From JAWKTM01 sp041399085 (GTDB lineage Bacteria; Planctomycetota; Planctomycetia; Pirellulales; Pirellulaceae): 22,503 bases of DNA. The notes under the pieces are model-generated. The model saw nothing but the letters and a program-made list of their open reading frames with translations. It did not search any database and had not been told where the DNA came from. Positions 1 to 7,479 of this stretch are shown one piece after another (positions within the stretch are counted from its first letter, which is position 1; each line of letters begins with the position of its first letter). Location of the stretch: the NCBI GenBank assembly GCA_041399085.1, contig JAWKTM010000096.1:1-22503 (forward strand), written 5' to 3'. The position numbers and the translations under genes are program-made.

Positions 1-1
1 A

Positions 2-856
2 TTCGTCGCTCAGATTGACGCCGACACGATCGCCCATCCCACATGGTTGCGCGAACTGGCCACCGCCTTGCAAGATGAATCGGTGGGAGCGGCCACCGGC
101 AATCGCTGGTATATGCCCGACCGGTTGTCCTGGGGAGCCCTTGTGCGTTATGCGTGGAACGCGGCTGCCGTGGTTCAAATGTATTGTTATCGCATTGCGT
201 GGGGTGGGACTCTGGCGGTGAAAACCAAGGTCTTTCGCGAAACCGATGTCTTGGACAAATGGAGTCATGCTTTTTGCGAAGATACCATGCTGTTCGCGGT
301 GCTTAAGCGGGCCGGTTTACGGGTCGCCTTCGTGCCCTCGCTGATGATGGTGAATCGCGAGGACTGCGATATTCGTGGGTTTTATTATTGGGTAAGACGT
401 CAGATGTTGACGGCGCGTCTGTACCATCCCGCTTGGCCCGCCGTTGTGGGGCATGGACTTATTACGACGCTAGGACCAGTCGCAACCTTGGCGCTGGCCT
501 GTGTCGGAGTGGTCAATCAAGACAACTCGGTATTCGCCTGGAGTGTCGCCGGCCTGCTCGTTTATCAACTCGGCGTAGTGGCCATGATGCCGCCAATGGA
601 ATGGGCTGTGAGGCGCATCGTGCGTCATCGCTCCGAGCCGGTGAATTGGCTATCCGCTTGGGGTATGGTCAAGGTGTTGTTAGCCATACCACTAACCCAG
701 TCCGTCTACGCAACCGCCTTGACCTCCGCCTTATGGTTGACCCGTGTCGACTGGCGCAACGCCACCTACGATGTCCGAGGTTCATGGAAGATCCGCCTGC
801 ACGAATACCGCCCGTACCAACCCGTTGAAAGCGAAGGAAACACGCTCTCGTTGTGA
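2..856 (+). CDS. Family 2 glycosyltransferase, C-terminal part (5' end outside window)
   Basis: The reading frame is open from the first bases of the window, so the gene starts upstream and about 284 residues are visible. The fragment opens with FVAQIDADT, the DxD metal/nucleotide-sugar motif of GT-A family 2 transferases. It continues with an acceptor-site ED motif (EDTMLFAVLKRAG) and a basic RRQMLTARLY stretch in the place of the family's QxxRW motif. At least three hydrophobic segments follow (around the sequences GLITTLGPVATLALACVGVV, VAGLLVYQLGVVAMM and VKVLLAIPLTQSVYA), so the enzyme is probably membrane-anchored with a cytosolic catalytic domain, as in polysaccharide and glycolipid synthases. 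It converges on the TylF-like gene with a 20-base gap. The exact sugar and acceptor cannot be told. Confidence 0.85.
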   Translation, partial: FVAQIDADTIAHPTWLRELATALQDESVGAATGNRWYMPDRLSWGALVRYAWNAAAVVQMYCYRIAWGGTLAVKTKVFRETDVLDKWSHAFCEDTMLFAVLKRAGLRVAFVPSLMMVNREDCDIRGFYYWVRRQMLTARLYHPAWPAVVGHGLITTLGPVATLALACVGVVNQDNSVFAWSVAGLLVYQLGVVAMMPPMEWAVRRIVRHRSEPVNWLSAWGMVKVLLAIPLTQSVYATALTSALWLTRVDWRNATYDVRGSWKIRLHEYRPYQPVESEGNTLSL

Positions 857-876
857 GGGCGGAATCGTTTCGCCGT

Positions 877-1644
877 TTACGATGCCGCGTCTTCAAGTTT
901 TACCGCGATGCGGGCCGTAAAATCAACACGGTTGAGTAACAGTTTCAATTGCTTCTCGGCAATGTATTGATCAATTGCCTTTCGCGAACCTTGCCAAAAA
1001 CCATAGTCGTCGACGATAAGCACACCACCACGTACAAGCCTGGGATAGAGATGCACCATCTCGTGATAGGTCGACTCATACCAATCGGTATCGAGGCGCA
1101 ACAGGGCAATTCTATCTGGCACCGTTGCCGGGATCGTCTCCTCCACTTTGCCTTTCACGTATCGAATTAGGTCGGAATGGTATTTGGTCGAGTTCATCGC
1201 TTGTTGGACGGACTCCAGCGAAGAGATGAGATTCCGCGCCTCGTAGCGATTCCGCAACAAGTCCTCCGCTGTTCCACCGTTGTAAGCGCGATCAGCCTCG
1301 GTGGGAGCCGACATTCCTTCGTATGTGTCGTATAGGTAGAATTGGCGATTCACTTCGTCTAGTTCCAGCAGCGTCAGAGCAGCCATCATCATACTGCCAC
1401 CTTTCCAGACTCCGCACTCGACGATCGCCCCTTCGATCCCGCAATGGGTCAAATAGGTAACAGCTCGGCGGAGTGCGACAAGTCGTTCGGCACTAGTCAT
1501 GGTATACGGAGCGACTTGCCGCACCAATTTCATGTCTTGGTCGTCGAAGTCGGGTTGCTTGCGCGGGATGATATCGTAACCAGCGGTCATGAGCATGGCG
1601 CGCACGCCTGCTTGAATCAGACTAAACACCGTGTCGTCCTTCAT
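877..1644 (-). CDS. TylF/macrocin-type O-methyltransferase
   Basis: A 255-residue SAM-dependent O-methyltransferase of the TylF (macrocin O-methyltransferase) family, which methylates sugar hydroxyls in antibiotics and surface glycans. Visible motifs are the SAM-binding VECGVWKGGS (about residues 75-84), LYDTYEGM (104-111), the metal/catalytic stretch RLDTDWYEST (183-192) and VDDYG (211-215), in the order and spacing of the family. Length is normal. It is the last gene of the minus-strand operon, starting 10 bases after the stop of the GT8-like gene, which suggests it acts on the sugar added by a neighbour. The substrate is inferred only from context. Confidence 0.88.
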   Translation of the reverse strand: MKDDTVFSLIQAGVRAMLMTAGYDIIPRKQPDFDDQDMKLVRQVAPYTMTSAERLVALRRAVTYLTHCGIEGAIVECGVWKGGSMMMAALTLLELDEVNRQFYLYDTYEGMSAPTEADRAYNGGTAEDLLRNRYEARNLISSLESVQQAMNSTKYHSDLIRYVKGKVEETIPATVPDRIALLRLDTDWYESTYHEMVHLYPRLVRGGVLIVDDYGFWQGSRKAIDQYIAEKQLKLLLNRVDFTARIAVKLEDAAS

Positions 1645-1654
1645 AGTGAAAATG

Positions 1655-2563
1655 TTACACCGATGGGCTGGGCTGGCCCTCTTCCACGGCCGTCGTCCCG
1701 CGGAACAAACGTTTGAACCAGATCCAGGTTCGCAGGCAACTCACAATCCTTCGAACAAGCCAAGGCCCAAAGTATTTGCGTTGATTGCGGTCCGGGCCAA
1801 ATCCAAAATGGTTAATCGAACGGAAGAACGACTTATTCCCAGCATTGTGCACGATGGGGATTAGTTCGCCTTGGCGATCAAGGAAGCGTCCGTCTCGGAC
1901 CACGAATGGCATAGTCATGGAAACGACGACAAAGTTGAATTTGGGGTCGAGCAGCGTAAAATTCTGGGCCCGATAGGCGTAGTAGTTGAATGCGAACTGG
2001 TCGACGCCGTAACTGGCAAAATCGCGACAAAGTCGTTGGTATTCAACCCAGAACTCCTCAAACAATGAACTGGGCCCAATCAGCATGCCGCAGTTGAGAA
2101 TTGGCTTGCCGTGCATGAATTCCAGCATCACGGAGAGTAGTTCTGGGCGAATATCGGAATGTTCGATCACGGCATCAAAAAACGGGACGTTCACTTGCTC
2201 GGCCACGGCGCGAAACGTCGCCGGTTCCAGTTCAAATAGCGGACTCACATCGGCCTGAAAGATGATATCCCCCGAGTCGACTGACATGACTTGACGATAG
2301 GGACGTACTTGTAGAAGCCTTTCAATATCTCGGTAACGTAGATTGCAGACGAAGCCGTCCTTAACACACGGAAAACAGTGAACGTGGCGTTGGTTCAACG
2401 CGGACCTCTGGGCGCTCGTCAAGCCATAGTCGAGCACGACAACGTCGATCTTGCCCAGATCGACGTTCGCCGTGAGGGATGCTAGCCAGTGGTCGATTAA
2501 GAAGTCGCCATACTTGGCATCACAGCACGTTGTAATTACGTAAGGATTCCCTGGCTTAAGCAT
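1655..2563 (-). CDS. GT8-like glycosyltransferase (putative)
   Basis: A 302-residue protein with a GT-A type layout. It has a beta-strand start (YVITTCCDAKYGDFL), a core motif VMSVDSGDIIFQADVSPLF (about 92-110) resembling the DxD region of family 8 transferases, NCGMLIG (157-163), a GVDQFAFNYY stretch (186-195) like the 'DQ..N' signature of GT8, and a late IVHNAGNK resembling the GT8 'HxxG..K' motif. No signal peptide is seen; the C-terminal tail is rich in aromatic and basic residues (WIWFKRLFR) and may touch the membrane. The ATG lies inside the end of the upstream methyltransferase gene (8-base overlap), indicating translational coupling; an AAGGCG-like ribosome site precedes it. The family call rests on motifs only and is weaker than for its neighbours. 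Confidence 0.65.
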   Translation of the reverse strand: MLKPGNPYVITTCCDAKYGDFLIDHWLASLTANVDLGKIDVVVLDYGLTSAQRSALNQRHVHCFPCVKDGFVCNLRYRDIERLLQVRPYRQVMSVDSGDIIFQADVSPLFELEPATFRAVAEQVNVPFFDAVIEHSDIRPELLSVMLEFMHGKPILNCGMLIGPSSLFEEFWVEYQRLCRDFASYGVDQFAFNYYAYRAQNFTLLDPKFNFVVVSMTMPFVVRDGRFLDRQGELIPIVHNAGNKSFFRSINHFGFGPDRNQRKYFGPWLVRRIVSCLRTWIWFKRLFRGTTAVEEGQPSPSV

Positions 2564-3158
2564 GATTCGCCTTCGAAATTACAAAAATCACTTGCGTGCA
2601 TGGATCGTGAAAAAACAACTTGAAACGCTGATTCACCTCCACCGTTACTTCCAGGGCGCGAAACATTTCGTCCCATTGTCTAGGCTGTTGAAAGTTATAA
2701 GGAACGGATATGCCATAGGGGGCGTTGCTGATCCAGTCGAAGAAATGAAGGGTGTACTTCTGTCGCCAGTTCTCCCAATAGTGATCCTTGATAATCACCC
2801 GCCCCGAGGAAACTCGCAGGGCTTCCGCGATCACCCGAATTGGTTCCAGGTCGTGATGCAACACATCCGCGATCATCACCGTATCGAACTGGTTGTCCGC
2901 GAACGGCAGATGCCGGCCGTCATATCGCACCACCGGAATAGCGCACCGGGGCTGCAAAACAACGTCACAACCTTGAATCGTCGCCCCGGCTTCCTTTGCC
3001 AATTCGTGGCCCACGATCCCGTCGGAACAACCTACATCAAGAATCGACTTGCTGCCTACGATAAATGGACGCAAGCAACGAATGAGTGCTGGGTTACGCG
3101 AGGGAAACACGAACCACGCATTGAAGAGACGCAGCAACGGAAACAGCAGTAAGTTCAT
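2556..3158 (-). CDS. Class I SAM-dependent methyltransferase (type 11), copy 1
   Basis: A 200-residue methyltransferase with a Rossmann-type SAM site: motif I ILDVGCSDG (about 39-47), an acidic GCDV at the end of strand 2 (about 63-66), and the motif IV/post-motif region DNQFDTVMIADVLHH (about 88-102). A hydrophobic/aromatic N-terminus (LLLFPLLRLFNAWFVF) may be a membrane-associating helix. The stop of the preceding methyltransferase lies 12 bases upstream of this ATG, and the 3' end overlaps the next gene by 8 bases, so it is firmly in the operon. It resembles the preceding gene product in both motifs and length. Acceptor unknown; a sugar, lipid or quinone-like compound is possible. Confidence 0.85.
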   Translation of the reverse strand: MNLLLFPLLRLFNAWFVFPSRNPALIRCLRPFIVGSKSILDVGCSDGIVGHELAKEAGATIQGCDVVLQPRCAIPVVRYDGRHLPFADNQFDTVMIADVLHHDLEPIRVIAEALRVSSGRVIIKDHYWENWRQKYTLHFFDWISNAPYGISVPYNFQQPRQWDEMFRALEVTVEVNQRFKLFFHDPCTQVIFVISKANHA

Positions 3159-3170
3159 GAGGGGCGCGGT

Positions 3171-3755
3171 TCACGAACCACTGGTGGAGGCAAGCGGTTC
3201 AATCTCAAATAGGTAATGGTTTAACCCGTACCAGACTGGCATGATTCCCGGGTATCGCTCACAGGCAGTCAGCCGGCAAGGGAACTTGCCGAAGAAATTG
3301 AGCCAACCGAGCAGGCTGCGAAAGCCGTTCACTTGATAGGGCATGTCGACCATGCGAGACGAGATCATATGCAATAGAATGACCGAGCTTCGTTCGGTCA
3401 TCGTGTCATAACTATCCTCCAACAACACCAATCGTTTTCCGACACGCAACATTTCTCGAAATAGCGAATCCTGATCGACCGCATGATGCAAGGCGGTACA
3501 GCATAAAACCGTATCGAATTCGTTGTCGTCATGGGGAATCGTGCGTCCATCAAAACGTTGGACCGGTATTACCGTGTTTGGCGGCGGATCGCAAACATCG
3601 ATACCCACGACATCTACGCCCAAGCGACTGGCAACCAAGCCATCCCAACTGCCGACGTCCAGTGTCTTGCCGCGCATCCACGGTTGGAGCAGCTTAACCG
3701 TTTTTGACGCGCGCCCCGCGTCACTCCAGTTGACTATTCCACGTAAAAGTCCCAT
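3171..3755 (-). CDS. Class I SAM-dependent methyltransferase (type 11), copy 2
   Basis: A 194-residue methyltransferase with motif I TLDVGSWDG (about 31-39), an acidic residue after strand 2 (VVGIDV, about 49-54) and the conserved DNEFDTVLCCTALHH (about 77-91). Shared with the next gene are the pattern 'V.R.DGR..P..DN.FDTV....LHH' and a similar layout of the C-terminal half, so the two look like diverged tandem copies. It lies 59 bases downstream of the reductase stop and 12 bases before the next start. No signal peptide. Methyl acceptor unknown. Confidence 0.85.
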   Translation of the reverse strand: MGLLRGIVNWSDAGRASKTVKLLQPWMRGKTLDVGSWDGLVASRLGVDVVGIDVCDPPPNTVIPVQRFDGRTIPHDDNEFDTVLCCTALHHAVDQDSLFREMLRVGKRLVLLEDSYDTMTERSSVILLHMISSRMVDMPYQVNGFRSLLGWLNFFGKFPCRLTACERYPGIMPVWYGLNHYLFEIEPLASTSGS

Positions 3756-3814
3756 TCGACCGTCTCGTCGTTACCGTAACACAAGCAGCCCAAGATGCCA
3801 TTCACAAGCGGTGA

Positions 3815-5320
3815 CTATGTCATTGATACCGGTGACGAAGACAACAGTCCCAGCAGCGTTTCCGTAAGGGATTGGCCTGAAAGCCGGGAGGACGCCAGGG
3901 CTACTTTGGTGTCTTCACTAGGTTCTTCCAACGACACGTTATCTAGTAATTTGGTGAACTGATAGCTAGTGAACTTCACGACGGCTTCGGACGTGGACGC
4001 AATTCCCACGATGAAATCTGACAGATTGCCATCACGTAGAAACAGGGTCCACTGGCCGCCACCGGCTCCAATGATGTCGATGCCAATTTGGCGAGTGCCG
4101 CCGCAATTGCAATTCGAAGTCGTGTCCGAGGTGTCGTGCTCGCCACGGACTCGGGTGAGTAGTGCTTCAATATTTAAAGTCAATTTTACCACCGGCTGTT
4201 TGCGTTTGCCCCAGCGGTCTTCTTCGCCGTAGCGCCAGAAGCGGTGGAGCATCACTTCGTCGATGTCGGGACATGGTAGATCGGACGTGAACTTCAACAG
4301 ATTGGTGGTGTCGAACTCAGGATCGCTGTCCTCGTACTCTTTGTACATGTGCATGTTTTCATGCGCGTTCCGATCGATATCGCTGATCGGACCATCCTCC
4401 GACTCCATGCGTTCCGGCACGGGCGGACCCACGAATTCGACGCCGCGCGAGTTGAAGTACTTATAGCCGGCTTCGATGATTTGGCGCGGCGTGATGGGAT
4501 TCACCGGAGCGAGATGATAGGTGTCACCATGAGCGGCTGGCGTTGTGAATAGTCGGCACATCGCTTCCGAAACCCAGTCCACCGGCACGATATTGCGAGG
4601 CTCGTCGCCTGTCATTTCCAAACGCACGGGCGTGTCACGCACCCCGTCTGGACCAGGCTCGGTATTCCATACCAACACCGACATCAGCTTCAAATACATG
4701 TATAAGCCGTGATACGTGTTGGTATATCCCGTGATGGAATCGCCCGCGATGACGGCGGGCCTATAAACCGTCAGGCAGTCTAGAAAGTCGGCCTGGCGAA
4801 CCAACGTCTCGGCTTCGAGCTTGCTCTTTTCGTAGTCATTGCGGAACGGCTGGCCGAAATCAAGATCACTTTCCATGATCCGCCCGCGACGCAAACCGCA
4901 GACGTAAGCGGTCGAGACGTAGTGCAGTTGGCGAATGCCGGCTGCTTGGCAGAGGTCGAGCATGTTTCGCGTGCCGCCGACGTTGCTGCGCCACGGTTCG
5001 CCATTCGGTTCGGCGTGAAAGCTCAACGAAGCGGCGCTGTGCAGCATCGACGGGCAATGGTTGCGCACCCAGCGAACGGCTTGCTCATCAAGTCCTAGGC
5101 GTTCGCTGCAAATATCCCCCTCTAAACAGACCGGACGCGGCAAATCGCATCCCAGTTGCGACTCCCACATTTGCAGAATGCCTTCGATTCGCTGCCGGGC
5201 GCTTTCGCGTTTCGAAGGCCGGGCAAGCACGGCCAACCGCACTCCCCGTTGGAGAAGATCACGCATCAGATAGCGACCGAGCAGACCGGTGGCGCCGGTG
5301 AGCAGAGTGTATTGGGACAC
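3815..5320 (-). CDS. NAD(P)-dependent extended SDR / thioester-reductase-like protein with SCP2-like tail
   Basis: A 501-residue protein. Residues 8-15 (TGATGLLG) form the Rossmann dinucleotide site; STAYV (about 136-140) and YEKSK (163-167) supply the Ser and Tyr-x-x-x-Lys catalytic residues of extended SDRs. The overall pattern is that of the NAD-binding-4/thioester-reductase and epimerase families. After about residue 400 the sequence changes to a domain with GGGQWTLFLRDGNLSDFI, which looks like an SCP2 sterol-carrier-type fold that would bind a lipid or acyl chain. The start is GTG at 5320: an in-frame TAA lies three codons upstream, so no earlier start is possible. It is the first gene of the minus-strand operon. 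A lipid or acyl-carrier-linked substrate is inferred. Confidence 0.8.
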   Translation of the reverse strand: MSQYTLLTGATGLLGRYLMRDLLQRGVRLAVLARPSKRESARQRIEGILQMWESQLGCDLPRPVCLEGDICSERLGLDEQAVRWVRNHCPSMLHSAASLSFHAEPNGEPWRSNVGGTRNMLDLCQAAGIRQLHYVSTAYVCGLRRGRIMESDLDFGQPFRNDYEKSKLEAETLVRQADFLDCLTVYRPAVIAGDSITGYTNTYHGLYMYLKLMSVLVWNTEPGPDGVRDTPVRLEMTGDEPRNIVPVDWVSEAMCRLFTTPAAHGDTYHLAPVNPITPRQIIEAGYKYFNSRGVEFVGPPVPERMESEDGPISDIDRNAHENMHMYKEYEDSDPEFDTTNLLKFTSDLPCPDIDEVMLHRFWRYGEEDRWGKRKQPVVKLTLNIEALLTRVRGEHDTSDTTSNCNCGGTRQIGIDIIGAGGGQWTLFLRDGNLSDFIVGIASTSEAVVKFTSYQFTKLLDNVSLEEPSEDTKVALASSRLSGQSLTETLLGLLSSSPVSMT

Positions 5321-5493
5321 GGAGGACTCTTACCCTGAGGGTGGAGTGAAAACGGAACCTCCATGTAATCGGCAGTAACGTCGCTCCTTCTGCGGTTTCG
5401 ATCTTAGTTAGCTGTCAGCTTGGCGGCAATAGATAAGATGCGAGCTGTGCAAACTTTAGGGTGCCAGCGAAGAGCTTCGCCAGTTGGCCTATT

Positions 5494-7041
5494 TTACGGA
5501 TTGAAGGTTCGCAGCAGCTTGCGGCCCTTGTAAATCGAGAATCCCTCGATGGGACCGATCGGCCGATTTCCCCGCCCAGACGGATACCAGGCCGATTCCA
5601 CCGCGTCGGCAACGGCTGTTCCGGGTTCGCCCTGACGTTGGGCGCGGGCTATCAGCACGCGATCGCCGAAGAAATAGCCAAGTCGCTGCGGCTCGATCTG
5701 CGTAAAGCCGTCGTCACGGAGTCGGCGTTCCAGCCGCGCGCACTCGGCTCGTAGCGGTTCGGTGAATTGTTCGGCTCGGATTTCGAAAATCTCTTCGTGA
5801 TCGGCCAGCCAGCCCGCAAAGGCGGAGTAGATATCGTCGATCGGCAAGTCGGCTAGATCGGCCGAGAAGGCGAATGTGGCTGGCCCCACCAGCCCGATGT
5901 TGCTGTACACGCCTTCGTCGAGCGTGTATTCGAAGCGGAACAGAAAACACTGGACCGGCTCCTCGTAACCCGGCCAGTATTGAGTGCGTTGGTCAACGAG
6001 TTCGCATTGTCGCGGGGGAAAGCCGAACTGAGCCGAGTCCGCTAACCAACAGACTAGCTCGGCTTCGGCTCGGGCGGATTCGTCGCGGTACTGGTCGTCG
6101 ATGGCGTCGAGCACCTCCAGCTCGTCGGCATAGGCGATCGCTCGCAGCCGAGCGATGGGAAACTTGGCCAACTCCGCCAAATGCTCGCGCCCGATCTGGG
6201 CGTCGCCCAGACGAATCAAGGCCGCGGCCGCTTCGGTCCGAATCCGCCGGTGACGCAACTCGATCGCTTGACGAAGCTTGCCAACCGCATCGGGATCACC
6301 GATTAGCGCGACGGCGTCGATCACGGAGATGATCAGCCCGACGCTTTCGTTGACCTGCTGTCCCACGCGTCGAGCTTCCTCGGCCGTTTGAGGCGGACGT
6401 TCTTCCAGGCCGTGCAGCCGCTGGGTCAACGCGCCGAGCAATTGGATCAGATCGCGGCTTCGTTCGGTGGCAGGATGCTGTATCGCAAGATGTTCGCGAA
6501 CGAGAAAGTTGGTGAAGTCGAGCGTGATGACCGCCGTCGCCGCGAATTCGAGCGTGTCGAGCAGCCGCGGAAACAACGCCGTCCAATCCAAGTTTTCGCG
6601 GCGAAACAGGGGAGCCATCGCGGTGACGGCCGACGCCTGATCTGGCAACGGTTGCAGCACGAGTCGATCGGCCAACGCTTGTAGCGCCGTCTCGCTGTTG
6701 CTTTCGGCCAACGCGCGTAGCAGCATCGCCCGCGAGCGTCGTTGCGGAAACAGTCGGGTTTCCAAAAACAGCAGTTCGCCCACGAGCCGGTCGTCGATGG
6801 TTCGGCTGCCGGCGGCCGGCGATGCGATACGTTGCCCCAGGGCGGAAAACGTGCGTTCCAACATCTCGTCCACGGCCGGATTCGGCGACACGAATTCGCG
6901 CAGCATCACGAGCAAACTCAGTAATTCATCGTCCGACGATTGGGCGATTCGCTCCAGTTCTTCGGCCGCGCCGCGTGCCGCACCCGACTCGGCGGCTTCG
7001 CTCAACAACGCTCGCAGTGAGCTCCAAATTTCTGTTCTCAT
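5494..7041 (-). CDS. HEAT-like repeat protein of unknown function
   Basis: A 515-residue, mostly helical, acidic protein with no signal peptide or membrane segment. The first ~300 residues are amphipathic helical pairs in HEAT/armadillo style, clearest in IGDPDAVGKLRQAIELRHRR followed by IRTEAAAALIRLGDAQI. The last ~200 residues are a separate region with alternating strands and Trp/Tyr/Phe (QCFLFRFEYTLDEGVYSN, SAFAGWLADHEEIFEI). I do not recognise a family for the C-terminal part. It stands alone: 173 bases separate it from the glycan operon downstream, and upstream it diverges from the candidate plus-strand RNA. HEAT scaffolds generally bind proteins, so a scaffold role is a guess. Confidence 0.75.
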   Translation of the reverse strand: MRTEIWSSLRALLSEAAESGAARGAAEELERIAQSSDDELLSLLVMLREFVSPNPAVDEMLERTFSALGQRIASPAAGSRTIDDRLVGELLFLETRLFPQRRSRAMLLRALAESNSETALQALADRLVLQPLPDQASAVTAMAPLFRRENLDWTALFPRLLDTLEFAATAVITLDFTNFLVREHLAIQHPATERSRDLIQLLGALTQRLHGLEERPPQTAEEARRVGQQVNESVGLIISVIDAVALIGDPDAVGKLRQAIELRHRRIRTEAAAALIRLGDAQIGREHLAELAKFPIARLRAIAYADELEVLDAIDDQYRDESARAEAELVCWLADSAQFGFPPRQCELVDQRTQYWPGYEEPVQCFLFRFEYTLDEGVYSNIGLVGPATFAFSADLADLPIDDIYSAFAGWLADHEEIFEIRAEQFTEPLRAECARLERRLRDDGFTQIEPQRLGYFFGDRVLIARAQRQGEPGTAVADAVESAWYPSGRGNRPIGPIEGFSIYKGRKLLRTFNP

Positions 7042-7093
7042 GATCGATTCATCGTGAATGGTTTTGCCTGCTTAGGCCACTAGAAAAACGACC

Positions 7094-7122
7094 TTGACCC
7101 TCCGCACCCTTTGCCGTATTCT
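7094..7122 (+). promoter_or_regulatory. Sigma70-type promoter for candidate RNA
   Basis: TTGACC (7094-7099) and TATTCT (7117-7122) are separated by exactly 17 bases, with an A-rich stretch just upstream (7083-7087). Initiation would be expected near 7129. No plus-strand protein gene follows, but a strong intrinsic terminator does, which supports use as a promoter for a free-standing transcript. A match of this quality can arise by chance in a window this size. Confidence 0.5.
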
Positions 7123-7128
7123 CCCGAC

Positions 7129-7423
7129 CCATCGAGACGACGCTTGTCGTGCGACGGCAATTGGGAGCCGCCGCACGTCTGGCAAAATCTTGAGACCAGA
7201 ACGCAACCGACGAGCCTGCATCTGGAGCGCTTCGGCGTCTCTGCGGCCGCATGGCGTTCGCGACGGCACGGATGCTGTCCGACGCGGTGTCAACGGCGAA
7301 GTTCTGATGACATCCCGTAGATGGTCCACGCCGCGACAGGAGGTTGCGGTCGTCCCGTCCAATCGCTCCCGGAACCCTCAAGTCCTACCCCCCCTGGGAC
7401 TAATGATTCCGGGAGCTTTTTTT
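7129..7423 (+). ncRNA. Candidate structured non-coding RNA (~295 nt), family not recognised
   Basis: This 438-base gap between two minus-strand genes carries no credible protein gene but has a promoter-like pair at its left and a strong terminator at its right, both on the plus strand. Between them are consecutive hairpins visible by eye: ACGAC-GCTT-GTCGT (7137-7150 region); a 10-bp helix with one mismatch and an AATTGGGA loop (7149-7176, an alternative to the previous one); TCTGG/CCAGA (7178-7182 with 7196-7200); and a UUCG-capped hairpin GAGCGC-TTCG-GCGTCTC near 7226-7242. GTCGTC near 7350 could also pair with GACGAC near 7136, closing a long-range stem. The signature sequences of tmRNA, RNase P RNA and SRP RNA were looked for and not seen. 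6S-like or a lineage-specific RNA remains possible. Confidence 0.5.
7365..7423 (+). terminator. Intrinsic terminator of candidate RNA
   Basis: GCTCCCGGAA (7365-7374) pairs perfectly over 10 bp with TTCCGGGAGC (7407-7416), followed at once by seven T (7417-7423). Inside the loop a second short stem, AGTCC/GGACT (7381-7385 with 7397-7401), is nested. The T-run is present only on the plus strand, so this does not serve the converging minus-strand redoxin gene. Confidence 0.85.
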
Positions 7424-7479
7424 GCGCGCTCCGTGAACTTTGGCGAGTTTGAATAGCCATCTTCGCGTGCTTCGATGGC

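Noticed and set aside
7094..7456. A 120-codon plus-strand protein frame over the candidate RNA.
   Set aside because: It starts at the TTG of the promoter -35 box, runs through the terminator, and has Arg/Ser-rich shadow composition.
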